Assembly: GCA_019119025.1 (NCBI GenBank)
Contig: DWXV01000059.1
Span: 18,236-82,235 of the forward strand
Length of the DNA stretch: 64,000 bases
Reading direction: 5' to 3'
Source of the DNA: Candidatus Allofournierella excrementigallinarum
GTDB taxonomy: Bacteria; Bacillota; Clostridia; Oscillospirales; Ruminococcaceae
In this document: positions 51,053 through 59,026 of the stretch, in pieces
Layout: each line of letters begins with the position of its first letter
How positions within the stretch are numbered: position 1 is the first letter of the stretch
Translations under genes and position numbers: made by a program
Notes under the pieces: generated by a model
What the model was told of the DNA's origin: nothing
The model's database searches: none
The model's input: the letters and a program-made list of their open reading frames with translations, nothing else

Positions 51053-51979
51053 GTGAACCGCAAACTTGCGCTCGCAGCCGCGGGGCTCTGCCTCGCGGCT
51101 GCCGCCGTGACCATTGCGGCGGCAATGGGCCTGTCCGGCCGCGGCAAGCGCCCGGACGAAAACGGCATGTACACCGCCCAGGGCCACTGGGTCCAGGCGC
51201 TGGACGCGCCCGATGTGGACAGCGCGGTGCGCTTTGGTGAAAAGCTGGAAACGCTGAAGGCGGACCTGCTCACCGAGGATAACCGCGCTTTTTACGCCAT
51301 CGTGCCGGACAAGGGCTACTACCTGACCGGCGGGGTGAGGCCCGCCACCGACTATCAGGCCCTGTTCTCCACGGTGGACAGCCAGCTGACGGGCAGCGGC
51401 ATCGAGCGGATCGACCTGACCGGCGCGCTGGCCCTGGAGGACTACTATTTCACCGACAGCCACTGGCGGCAGGAACGCCTTGGCGGCGTGGTGGACGCGC
51501 TGGGCAGCGCCATGGGCTTTTCGGTGGACATGGACGGCTTTGACCCGGTGACGGTGGAGGGCTTCATCGGCGCCTACGGCAAGTACGGCGCGGACAAGCC
51601 GGAAGAGCTGACCTACATGGTCAGCGACGCCACCGTGGCCGCCGTGTGCGACAACTATCAATATCCCGATTCCACCGCCGTCTACGACCTTGCGCGCCTT
51701 GACACCGACGTGCCCTACGACGTGTTTTTGAGCGGGGCCAGCCCCCTCATCACCATCGAAAGCCCCCTGGCGGCCACCGACAAAGAGCTGGTGGTGTTTC
51801 GGGATTCCTATGCCAGCAGCCTTGTTCCGCTGCTGCTGGGCCAGTACCGCAAGGTCACTCTGGTGGACATCCGCTACATGGTCAGCGGCCTTGTGCCCCA
51901 GTATGTGGAGTTCACAAACCAGGACGTGCTGTTTTTATACAGCACCTATGTGGTGAACCAGAGCGCCATGCTGCGCTGA
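51053..51979 (+). CDS. DHHW-family SGNH-like exported protein
   Basis: This 308-residue protein has an N-terminal membrane anchor (about 5-26) and an AlgX/AlgJ-like domain with YYFTDSHWRQE (the DxHW motif) and VVFRDSYASSLVPLL. Such proteins transfer or remove O-acetyl groups on surface glycans together with an MBOAT acyltransferase. None is adjacent; the MBOAT at 27490 is the only one in the window. The start is GTG at 51053 with a weak ribosome site, consistent with coupling to the gene just upstream. Confidence 0.84.
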   Translation: MNRKLALAAAGLCLAAAAVTIAAAMGLSGRGKRPDENGMYTAQGHWVQALDAPDVDSAVRFGEKLETLKADLLTEDNRAFYAIVPDKGYYLTGGVRPATDYQALFSTVDSQLTGSGIERIDLTGALALEDYYFTDSHWRQERLGGVVDALGSAMGFSVDMDGFDPVTVEGFIGAYGKYGADKPEELTYMVSDATVAAVCDNYQYPDSTAVYDLARLDTDVPYDVFLSGASPLITIESPLAATDKELVVFRDSYASSLVPLLLGQYRKVTLVDIRYMVSGLVPQYVEFTNQDVLFLYSTYVVNQSAMLR

Positions 51980-52005
51980 AAGGCCCTGCGCGATTTAACA
52001 AAGAC

Positions 52006-52053
52006 CGGCGTTTTGCCCCGCATCTTTCGGGGCAAAACGCCGAACTTTTTTTG
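52006..52053 (+). terminator. Terminator of the lipoprotein-DHHW operon
   Basis: A perfect 15-bp stem (52006-52020 with 52028-52042) is followed by AACTTTTTTT. Confidence 0.93.
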
Positions 52054-52060
52054 CCGGGTC

Positions 52061-52089
52061 TTGCAATCGCCGCCGGGCTGTGCAATACT
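52061..52089 (+). promoter_or_regulatory. Probable promoter of yitT-like gene
   Basis: TTGCAA (52061-52066) and AATACT (52084-52089) are 17 bases apart, with TGC before the -10. Confidence 0.6.
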
Positions 52090-52155
52090 TGTGTGGAATA
52101 CAAAAAAAGGCAGGTGGGTCGAATGGGCTGCGCCCGGCGTGATGCGCATGGTTTT

Positions 52156-52186
52156 GGCGGCAGGCGTTTGGCCTGCCGCCTTTCGC
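52156..52186 (+). terminator. Hairpin in the yitT leader
   Basis: A perfect 10-bp stem (52156-52165 with 52171-52180) followed by TTTCGCTTT lies between the promoter and the gene; it may attenuate transcription. Confidence 0.5.
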
Positions 52187-52232
52187 TTTATCATGGCACT
52201 GCTGTGCAGTGCGTCGAGGGGAGGGCCTGCCC

Positions 52233-53099
52233 GTGAAAGGCTTCATTCTGCCCGCGCGGGGAAAAAACATTCTGCTGGTGCTGCTGGGCAACGCGCTTTA
52301 CGCCCTGGCGGTGGATATGTTCGTGCTGCCCTGCGGGCTCATCACCGGCGGCACCACGGGCCTGGCGCTGGCCGCCCGCTATTGGTTTGACGTGCCGGTG
52401 GCCGGGTTCGTGCTGGCGTCCAACATCGTCATGTTCGCGGTGGGGGCGCTGGCCATGGGCCGGTGGTTCGCCTTCAACACGGCGCTGTCCACCTTCTGCT
52501 ACCCGCTGTTCCTGGACCTGTTCGCCCGCATCCCCGGCATCGACGGCTTCACCCGCGACCCCATGCTGGGCACCGTCTTCGCCGGCGTGCTCATCGGCGT
52601 GGCCATCGGGCTGGTGATCGGCGCAGGGGCGTCCAGCGGCGGCATGGACATCCCGCCCATCGTGCTGAACAAATACTTCGGCCTGCCGGTGGGCGCGGTG
52701 ATGTACCTGCTGGACTTCCTCATCCTCATCGGCCAGATGGTCTTTGCCGGCAAGGAGCAGATCCTCTACGGCATCCTGCTGGTGCTGCTCTACACCGTCA
52801 TTCTGGAAAAGGTTTCGGTGATGGGCCACGCCAAGATCCAGGTGAAGATCCTCAGCGAGAAGAACGACGAGATCCGCCGCATCATCCTGCGGGTGCTGGA
52901 CCGGGGCTGCACCGTGCTGCACGCCCAGACCGGCTACACCCAGACCGAGCGGGACATGCTGCTGACGGTGGTGACCAACCGGGAACTGGCAAAGCTGAAC
53001 CATCTGGTGCTGGAAACAGACCCCCAGGCCTTCATCGTCATCAGTTCGGTGAACGAGGTGCACGGCCGGGGCTTCACCCTTCAAAAGATCTACAAATAA
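52233..53099 (+). CDS. YitT-family membrane protein
   Basis: This 288-residue protein has five or six N-terminal membrane helices in two similar halves (ITGGTTGLALA and GASSGGMDIPPIVL) and a C-terminal cytoplasmic DUF2179 domain of about 85 residues. YitT proteins are widespread in Firmicutes; their transport or sensing role is unknown. GTG at 52233 is preferred, since GGGGAGG lies about ten bases before it and an earlier GTG has none. Confidence 0.88.
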   Translation: MKGFILPARGKNILLVLLGNALYALAVDMFVLPCGLITGGTTGLALAARYWFDVPVAGFVLASNIVMFAVGALAMGRWFAFNTALSTFCYPLFLDLFARIPGIDGFTRDPMLGTVFAGVLIGVAIGLVIGAGASSGGMDIPPIVLNKYFGLPVGAVMYLLDFLILIGQMVFAGKEQILYGILLVLLYTVILEKVSVMGHAKIQVKILSEKNDEIRRIILRVLDRGCTVLHAQTGYTQTERDMLLTVVTNRELAKLNHLVLETDPQAFIVISSVNEVHGRGFTLQKIYK

Positions 53100-53163
53100 G
53101 CGGCGCCGCGCCGGGCGAAGGAATGCGTCCGGCGCTCTTTGCGCCTGTGAGGCGGTGTTTTGT

Positions 53164-54528
53164 GTGAGAATGGAGAATGATCTGGGGCGCGACCCCATCC
53201 GCCGGCTGGTGCTGCGCATCGCCGTCCCCAGCATGCTGGCGCAGTTCGTGAGCGTTTTATACAGCGTGGTGGACCGCATGTACATCGGCAACATCCCCGA
53301 GGTGGGCAATCTGGCCCTGGCGGGGGCGGGCGTCTGCGGCCCCATCGTGACCATGATCGGCTCGGTGGCCTTTCTGGTGGGCGTGGGCGGCTCGCCCCTG
53401 GTGAGCATCCGCATGGGCGCGGGCGACAACGAGGGCGCAAAACGCATCCTTGCCAACTGCTTTGTGCTGCTGGCGGGCCTGGCGGCGGCGCTGACCGCCC
53501 TGGCCTGGGCCACCCGGCGGCCGGTGCTGCTGCTTTTTGGCGCCAGCGAGGCCAGCCTGCCCTATGCCGAGAGCTATTACTCGGTGTATCTGACGGGCAC
53601 TTTGTTCGCTTTGCTCTCCACCGGCATGAACCAGTTCATCATCTGCCAGGGCTTTGCCAAAAAGGGCATGCTCTCGGTGCTGCTGGGCGCGGTGCTGAAC
53701 ATCCTGCTGGACCCGGTGTTCATCTTCCTGCTGGACATGGGCGTGGCCGGCGCGGCGCTGGCCACCGTGCTCAGCCAGCTGGCCAGCTGCGTCTTTGTGC
53801 TTTCGTTCCTGTTCGGCCGCCAGCCTCCCGTCCGCATCACCTTCGGGGGCTACAGCCTGCGGCTCATGGGCCGGGTGGCGGCCACCGGCTTCACCCCCTT
53901 CATCATCATCGCCTTCGACAACGTGATGATCATCGCCCTCAACTCCCTGTTGCAGAAGTACGGCGGCGCGGGCCAGGGCGACCTGCTGGTGGCGGCGGCC
54001 ACCATCGCCCAGAGCTTCATGCTGGTGGTCACCATGCCGCTGGGCGGCATCACCGGCGGCACCGGGGCCATCCTGGGCTATAACTACGGCGCGGGCCAGC
54101 CCGGGCGCATCCTGGAGGCGCAGAAGTTCATCCTGCTGCTCTGCCTTGGCTACACCACCCTCTTGTTCCTCATTGGCCAGGGCGCGCCCGGCCTCTTTGT
54201 GGCCATCTTTTCCAACGACGTCGAGGTGGCCCGGCTGGCGGCGCAGGCCATCCGCATCTACACCCTGGGCGTCATCCCGCTGGCGGTGCAGTACACCGTG
54301 ATCGACGGCTTCACCGGCATGGGCATGATGCAGTATGCCCTGCCCCTCTCCTTCTTCCGCAAGGCCATCTATTTCATCCCCCTGTTCCTTTTGCCCATGC
54401 AGTTCGGCGCCATGTCTGCCTTCGTGGCCGAGCCCATCTCCGACTTTGTGGCCCCGGTGGCGTCCGCCATCGTCTACTGGCGGCGCATCCGCTACGTGGT
54501 GGGCCTCAAGCCAAAAAAGGCGAAGTGA
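53164..54528 (+). CDS. MATE-family multidrug/cation antiporter
   Basis: This ~454-residue protein has 12 membrane helices and MATE signatures such as RIAVPSMLAQFVSVLYSVVD in helix 1, AGAGVCGPI, and a repeat in the second half (VTMPLGGITGGTGAILGYN). It should export drugs or organic cations using sodium or protons. The GTG at 53164 has GAGG 12 bases upstream; ATG at 53170 is an alternative. It lies 64 bases after yitT without a terminator and may be co-transcribed. Confidence 0.9.
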   Translation: MRMENDLGRDPIRRLVLRIAVPSMLAQFVSVLYSVVDRMYIGNIPEVGNLALAGAGVCGPIVTMIGSVAFLVGVGGSPLVSIRMGAGDNEGAKRILANCFVLLAGLAAALTALAWATRRPVLLLFGASEASLPYAESYYSVYLTGTLFALLSTGMNQFIICQGFAKKGMLSVLLGAVLNILLDPVFIFLLDMGVAGAALATVLSQLASCVFVLSFLFGRQPPVRITFGGYSLRLMGRVAATGFTPFIIIAFDNVMIIALNSLLQKYGGAGQGDLLVAAATIAQSFMLVVTMPLGGITGGTGAILGYNYGAGQPGRILEAQKFILLLCLGYTTLLFLIGQGAPGLFVAIFSNDVEVARLAAQAIRIYTLGVIPLAVQYTVIDGFTGMGMMQYALPLSFFRKAIYFIPLFLLPMQFGAMSAFVAEPISDFVAPVASAIVYWRRIRYVVGLKPKKAK

Positions 54529-54541
54529 CCATGCTTTCCGC

Positions 54542-54572
54542 AGGCCGCCCCTTTCGCCGAGGCGGCCTTTTT
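54542..54572 (+). terminator. Terminator of the MATE gene
   Basis: An eight-bp stem (54542-54549 with 54561-54568) with an 11-base loop, followed by TTTTT. Confidence 0.8.
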
Positions 54573-54576
54573 GCCC

Positions 54577-54630
54577 TTGACAGGCCCCGCTTTATATGTA
54601 ACAATAGTTGCATAACAACTGTTGCATATA
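54577..54630 (+). promoter_or_regulatory. Promoter and nested palindromic operator of tetR-like gene
   Basis: TTGACA at 54577-54582 is a good -35 box; the -10 (AACAAT at 54600-54605) is imperfect. The start region lies within two nested inverted repeats: an outer TATATGTAACA (54593-54603) with TGTTGCATATA (54620-54630), one mismatch, and an inner AGTTG/CAACT (54606-54620). This is the expected binding site of the TetR-type protein encoded next. Confidence 0.72.
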
Positions 54631-54648
54631 AAAAAGGAGGCGAGGGCC

Positions 54649-55212
54649 ATGCCCCCTGCGGCCAAGGTCACCCGGGAGATGGTTTTACAGGCGGCGCTGG
54701 ACATCACCCGCCGCGCAGGCTTCGAGGCGGTGAACGCCCGCAGCGTGGCGGCGCGGCTGGGCTGCTCCACCCGGCCCATCTTCACCTGCTATGAAAACAT
54801 GGAGGCCATGAAGGCGGACTTTCTGGAATATGCCTTCGCCTTTTACGAGCAGCGGGCCGCGGCCTGGGGCGAGGGGGAGGACCCCTGCCTTGCCCTGCCC
54901 CTTGCCTACCTGCGCTTTGCCCGGGAGGAGCCGCTGCTGTTCCGGGCGCTGTTTATCCGCGAGATGGCGCTGGACATGCGCCGGGCCGAGGACTTTTACC
55001 GCGAGCCGGGCAATGTGCGCAAGGCGGAGGCCTTCGCCCGCCGGCTGGGGGTGGACCCCCGGGCCGGGCGGGAAATTTTTCTGGACCTGTTCCTCTGGGC
55101 CCACGGCGCGGCGGTGCTTGCCGCCACCGGCAAATTGAAGCTGGACGACGGCGAAGCCCGGCGGCGGGCAAAGACGGTGGTGGCGGCGCTGGCGGCCCCC
55201 CACCGGCCCTGA
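54649..55212 (+). CDS. TetR/AcrR-family transcriptional regulator
   Basis: This 187-residue protein has a TetR DNA-binding domain (VTREMVLQAALDITRRAGFE, then SVAARLGCSTRPIFTCY as the recognition helix) and an all-helical ligand domain. ATG at 54649 follows AAGGAGG; an in-frame start upstream would lie inside the operator. It is 15 bases before a methyltransferase gene and probably regulates that unit and itself. Confidence 0.92.
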   Translation: MPPAAKVTREMVLQAALDITRRAGFEAVNARSVAARLGCSTRPIFTCYENMEAMKADFLEYAFAFYEQRAAAWGEGEDPCLALPLAYLRFAREEPLLFRALFIREMALDMRRAEDFYREPGNVRKAEAFARRLGVDPRAGREIFLDLFLWAHGAAVLAATGKLKLDDGEARRRAKTVVAALAAPHRP

Positions 55213-55227
55213 AAAAGGAGGCGCGCC

Positions 55228-56016
55228 ATGGAAACACGCTACATTCGCGAATTCTACAGCCATTTCGACGAGGACGGGCGGCTGGCCTCCCGCCACGGCT
55301 CGGTGGAATTCTTCACCACCATGCATTACATCCGCCGCTACCTGCGCCCCGGCGCGCGGGTGCTGGAGGTCGGCGCAGGCACTGGGCGCTACTCCCACGC
55401 GCTGGCCCGGGAGGGCTGGCGGGTGGACGCGGTGGAACTGGTGGAGCGCAACATCGAGGTGTTCCGCCAGAACACCCTGCCCGGCGAAGCGGTGACCGTC
55501 ACCCAGGGCAACGCGTTGGACCTGGCCGGCTTTGAGAACGGCGGCTACGACATCGTCCTTGTGCTGGGGCCGCTCTATCACCTGTACACCGAGGCCGACA
55601 AGCGCCGGGCGCTGGCCGAGGCCATCCGGGTAGCCCGCCCGGGCGGCGTGGTCTTTGCCGCCTATGTCATCTCGGACGGCTGCCTGCTGGACGAAGGGTT
55701 CCGGCGTCAAAACATCGACGTGGCCCGCTACCTGCGGGACGGCCTGCTGGACCCGGAGACCTTTGCCGCTTATTCCCAGCCGAAGGACCTGTTCGAACTG
55801 GTGCGCAAGGAGGACGTGGACGCGCTGATGGCCCCCTTCCCCGTGGCCCGGCTGCACTATGTGGCCGCCGACGGCTGCGCGCTGCTGCTGCGGGAGGAGC
55901 TGGACCGCATGAGCGAAGAGCAGTTCCGGCTGTTCATGCGCTATCATCTGGCGGTGTGCGAACGGCCCGGCCTGCTGGACGTGACCAGCCATGCGCTGGA
56001 CATTTTTCGCAAGTAA
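55228..56016 (+). CDS. Class I SAM-dependent methyltransferase
   Basis: This 262-residue enzyme carries SAM-binding motif I (VLEVGAGTGRYSHALA), the acidic residue at the end of strand 2 (VDAVELV), and YDIVLVLGPLYHLY at motif IV. The substrate is unknown. Co-expression with a TetR regulator suggests detoxification or modification of a small molecule. AAAGGAGG precedes the ATG. Confidence 0.89.
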   Translation: METRYIREFYSHFDEDGRLASRHGSVEFFTTMHYIRRYLRPGARVLEVGAGTGRYSHALAREGWRVDAVELVERNIEVFRQNTLPGEAVTVTQGNALDLAGFENGGYDIVLVLGPLYHLYTEADKRRALAEAIRVARPGGVVFAAYVISDGCLLDEGFRRQNIDVARYLRDGLLDPETFAAYSQPKDLFELVRKEDVDALMAPFPVARLHYVAADGCALLLREELDRMSEEQFRLFMRYHLAVCERPGLLDVTSHALDIFRK

Positions 56017-56023
56017 TTTGCCT

Positions 56024-56047
56024 GCCCCGCCCACGGCGGGGCTTTTT
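56024..56047 (+). terminator. Terminator of the methyltransferase gene
   Basis: An eight-bp GC stem (56024-56031 with 56035-56042) followed by T5. Confidence 0.85.
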
Positions 56048-56175
56048 CGCGCCCACCGTGGGCTGATTGTGCAAATTTTGCGGAAATATGTCACAACTTT
56101 TGCGCGGCCGCGGCGGCAGATTTTCGTGAAACACGCCATTTTTGCCATTTCGTCCACGTTTTTTGTATTTTCAAG

Positions 56176-56204
56176 TTGTTATTTCGTTCCCGATTTCATA
56201 TAAT
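56176..56204 (+). promoter_or_regulatory. Sigma-A promoter of the hexapeptide-glmM operon
   Basis: TTGTTA (56176-56181) and a perfect TATAAT (56199-56204), 17 bases apart, in an AT-rich stretch. Confidence 0.78.
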
Positions 56205-56240
56205 GAGTGATAGCAGAATCATTGGAAGGGAGCGTGCGCT

Positions 56241-56906
56241 ATGACGTTTTGCCGCACCGAAGAACTGTTCGATCTCTCCCACACCCTGGCCGCCCCCCTG
56301 TTCGAGGGCAGGGAGTGGCCCTGGCAGGTGCTGGACGAGCTGAAGGATTTTATTTTGAAGCTGGGCGAGAGCCTGCCCGCCGACGAATACAGCCAGCCCC
56401 AGCCGGGGGTGTGGGTGGCAAAGACCGCCAAGGTGGCCCCCACCGCCCTGCTGGGCGCGCCCTGCATCATCGGCCCCGGGGCCGAGGTGCGCCACTGCGC
56501 CTTCATCCGGGGCAGCGCGCTGGTGGGCGCGGGGGCCGTTGTGGGCAACAGCGTGGAGCTGAAAAACTGCATCCTGTTCGACGGGGCGCAGGCGCCCCAC
56601 TTCAATTATGTGGGCGACTCCATCCTGGGCGTGAAGGCGCACCTGGGGGCCGGCGCGGTGACCAGCAACCTGAAAAGCGACAAGAGCCTCGTGGTGGTGA
56701 AAAACGGCGAGGAAACGATCGCCACCGGCCGCAAAAAGCTGGGCGCGCTGGTGGGCGACGGGGCCGAAGTGGGCTGCAACAGCGTGCTGTGCCCCGGCGC
56801 GGTGCTGGGCCGCGGCTGCCAGGTGTATCCCGCCAGCTGCGTGCGGGGCGCCGTTCCCGCCGGGCACATCTACAAAGGGCCGGGTAAGCTGGCCAAGCGG
56901 GTGTGA
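56241..56906 (+). CDS. Left-handed beta-helix (hexapeptide) transferase-like protein
   Basis: This 221-residue protein has a helical N-terminus of about 60 residues and then hexapeptide repeats (AKVAPTALLGAPCIIGPGAEV and similar) that form a left-handed beta-helix. It resembles the acyltransferase-type helix of GlmU-like sugar nucleotidyltransferases without a nucleotidyltransferase domain. It lies 23 bases before glmM in the same operon, so it may acetylate glucosamine 1-phosphate or a related sugar. This substrate is inferred. Confidence 0.84.
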   Translation: MTFCRTEELFDLSHTLAAPLFEGREWPWQVLDELKDFILKLGESLPADEYSQPQPGVWVAKTAKVAPTALLGAPCIIGPGAEVRHCAFIRGSALVGAGAVVGNSVELKNCILFDGAQAPHFNYVGDSILGVKAHLGAGAVTSNLKSDKSLVVVKNGEETIATGRKKLGALVGDGAEVGCNSVLCPGAVLGRGCQVYPASCVRGAVPAGHIYKGPGKLAKRV

Positions 56907-56929
56907 CCCGCTGAAAGGAGACAGTATAT

Positions 56930-58276
56930 ATGGGCAGATTATTCGGCACCGACGGCGTGCGCGGCATCGCCGGCGAGGATATGACCTGTGAGCTTGCTAT
57001 GAACATCGGCCGCGCGGCGGCCACCGTGCTCACCTACGGGCGGCGCCGCCGTCCGCTGGTGGTGCTGGGCAAGGACACCCGCATCTCCAGCGACATGCTG
57101 GGCGCGGCGCTGGCGGCGGGCCTGTGCAGCGTGGGGGCGGACGTCATCGACCTGGGCGTTGTGCCCACCCCCGCCGTGGCCTATCTGGTGATGAAGTACA
57201 AGGCGGACGCGGGCGTGATGATCAGCGCCAGCCACAACCCCTACCCCTTCAACGGCATCAAGATTTTCGGCGGCGAGGGCTTCAAGCTGCCGGACGATCT
57301 GGAGGACCAGATCGAGACCCTGATCGAACAGGGTAATTTTGTGCTGGCCACCGGCGACGGCCTGGGCCAGATCAGCCACTCGGCCACCGCCGTGCGGGAC
57401 TATGTGGAGCATCTGAAAAGCACCATCCCCACCTCGCTGGAAGGCATGAAGATCGTGGTGGACTGCGCCAACGGCTCCGCCTCGGCCACCGCCGGGCAGC
57501 TGTTCAGCCAGCTGGGGGCGGACGCCGCCATCCTTTCCGCCTCGCCGGACGGGGTGAACATCAACGAAAATTGCGGCTCCACCCACATGGAGGCCCTGTG
57601 CGAGGCGGTGCGCTCCACCCCGGGCGCTGTGGCAGGCGTGGCCTTTGACGGCGACGCCGACCGCTGCCTCTTTGTGGACGAAAAGGGCAATGTGGTGGAC
57701 GGCGACTTCATCATGGCCATCTGCGGCCTGGACATGCAGCAGCGGGGCAAGCTGCGCCGCAGCACCATCGTGGGCACCGTGCTCACCAACCTGGGCTTCG
57801 CCCGCTTCTGCGAGGCAAACGGCATGCACTTCGCCGCCACCAAGGTGGGCGACCGCTACGTGCTGGAGGAGATGGAGCAGGAGGGCTACACCCTGGGCGG
57901 CGAGCAGAGCGGCCACGTCATCTTCCGCGACTACGCCACCACCGGCGACGGCCAGCTCACCGCCCTGCAGCTGCTGTGCCTGCTGAAGCGCTGCGGCGAG
58001 CCCCTCTCCCAGCTGGCAAAGGTGATGACCCGCCTGCCCCAGGTGATGGAGAACGTGAAGGTGAGCGCCGCCGGCAAGCTGGAATTTTACAACAACGACG
58101 CCATCAAGACCGCCATTCGGGAGAAAAAAGAGCTGCTGGGCGACGCCGGCCGGGTGCTGGTGCGGGTGAGCGGCACCGAGCCCCTCATCCGGGTGATGGT
58201 GGAAGGCCAGGACGAGGCCCTCATCCAGTCCATCGCCGGCGAACTGGCCCAGCTGGTGCGCAGCGAGCTGGCCTGA
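56930..58276 (+). CDS. glmM: Phosphoglucosamine mutase
   Basis: This 448-residue enzyme interconverts glucosamine 6- and 1-phosphate for UDP-GlcNAc and cell-wall synthesis. The GTDGVRG start, the phosphoserine loop ISASHNP (Ser101), the metal loop FDGDADR and the phosphate-binding VRVSGTEPLIRV are all intact. GAAAGGAG precedes the ATG. UDP- or GDP-GlcNAc from this route would also feed the nonulosonate pathway. Confidence 0.96.
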   Translation: MGRLFGTDGVRGIAGEDMTCELAMNIGRAAATVLTYGRRRRPLVVLGKDTRISSDMLGAALAAGLCSVGADVIDLGVVPTPAVAYLVMKYKADAGVMISASHNPYPFNGIKIFGGEGFKLPDDLEDQIETLIEQGNFVLATGDGLGQISHSATAVRDYVEHLKSTIPTSLEGMKIVVDCANGSASATAGQLFSQLGADAAILSASPDGVNINENCGSTHMEALCEAVRSTPGAVAGVAFDGDADRCLFVDEKGNVVDGDFIMAICGLDMQQRGKLRRSTIVGTVLTNLGFARFCEANGMHFAATKVGDRYVLEEMEQEGYTLGGEQSGHVIFRDYATTGDGQLTALQLLCLLKRCGEPLSQLAKVMTRLPQVMENVKVSAAGKLEFYNNDAIKTAIREKKELLGDAGRVLVRVSGTEPLIRVMVEGQDEALIQSIAGELAQLVRSELA

Positions 58277-58301
58277 CAATTTGTCGTTCTCTTCCATAGC
58301 A

Positions 58302-58344
58302 GAAGGCCCCCGGCCGTGCTTTTTGGGCACGGCCGGGGGCCTTC
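58302..58344. terminator. Strong hairpin between glmM and DUF1836 gene
   Basis: A perfect 18-bp stem (58302-58319 with 58327-58344) with a seven-base loop. It lacks a U-tract on both sides but lies between convergent genes. Confidence 0.6.
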
Positions 58345-58365
58345 CTCCGCTGCGGGACGCCCGCT

Positions 58366-58884
58366 TTACTCCCCCCGGTTTTCGAACTCCAGGCGCTTTT
58401 GCAGATACACCTTGCTGGCAACGGCGCGGGTGGCGTGGATGACCATCAGCCGGTCGTCGTCCGCCTCCGGGGCCGCCGGCGTGCCCTGGGCCGCCTGCTG
58501 CAGCGCCTCCTCCAGCTGGCCGCAGAAGTAGTCGTAGGCCCGCTGCACCTCGCACACCTGGGCCTGCATGCGGATGAGCCGGGCCACCTCCTGGATGCTC
58601 AGCACCTGCTTGAGGGCGCAGATCACCAGCAGCTGGGCCACATGGGTGCGGCCGTATTTTTTGTTGGCGGGCGGGGCCATCACCTTCTGTTTGACGTAGT
58701 TGTTCACCATGGCCTTGGTGAGCAGCTTTTCCTCGCCCGGCGGGCACAGCGGGGCGAACACCTCGTTCAGATACCCGGTGACCTGGTCCATATACAGCGC
58801 GATGCCGGGCAGCTGCTCCCACCGGGGGCAGCAAAACTGCATCATCTGCGCCGCCTGTTCACTGTTTTGAAAGCCCGCTTTCAT
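58366..58884 (-). CDS. DUF1836 protein
   Basis: This 172-residue protein matches DUF1836, whose conserved part includes LLTKAMVNNYVKQKVMAPP and KKYGRTHVAQLLVICALKQVLS, a MerR-like helix-turn-helix arrangement. DUF1836 proteins are probably DNA-binding regulators in Clostridia. ATG at 58884 is chosen because GGGGAGG is eight bases upstream. It is divergent from a CLC-type transporter with a 14-bp palindrome between, so it may regulate that gene. Confidence 0.88.
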   Translation of the reverse strand: MKAGFQNSEQAAQMMQFCCPRWEQLPGIALYMDQVTGYLNEVFAPLCPPGEEKLLTKAMVNNYVKQKVMAPPANKKYGRTHVAQLLVICALKQVLSIQEVARLIRMQAQVCEVQRAYDYFCGQLEEALQQAAQGTPAAPEADDDRLMVIHATRAVASKVYLQKRLEFENRGE

Positions 58885-58927
58885 CGTGCCGGCCTCCCCT
58901 CCTGTTGGTTTTTTATACGATGTTTCC

Positions 58928-58936
58928 ATTATACCA
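58928..58936 (-). promoter_or_regulatory. Extended -10 promoter of the DUF1836 gene
   Basis: On the minus strand TGG precedes a perfect TATAAT (58933-58928). The -35 region (TTTCCA) is poor and lies within the palindrome. Confidence 0.68.
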
Positions 58937-58941
58937 CGATT

Positions 58942-58955
58942 TTTCCAATTGGAAA
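58942..58955. promoter_or_regulatory. Palindrome between divergent promoters
   Basis: TTTCCAATTGGAAA is a perfect 14-bp palindrome placed between the DUF1836 and CLC promoters, a good operator candidate. Confidence 0.6.
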
Positions 58956-58964
58956 GAGCCGGGC

Positions 58965-58992
58965 TTGACGAAGCCGCGGGATGTGATATGAT
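58965..58992 (+). promoter_or_regulatory. Sigma-A promoter of the CLC-type gene
   Basis: TTGACG (58965-58970) and TATGAT (58987-58992), 16 bases apart, with TGA as extended -10. The leader is only about 27 bases long. Confidence 0.83.
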
Positions 58993-59026
58993 AAGAAAGG
59001 TTTTGCTTTTGAGAGGGGAGCATAGC

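Noticed and set aside
58993..59026. Fluoride riboswitch before the CLC-type gene
   Set aside because: Only about 27 bases separate the transcript start from the start codon, and the conserved riboswitch core is not present.
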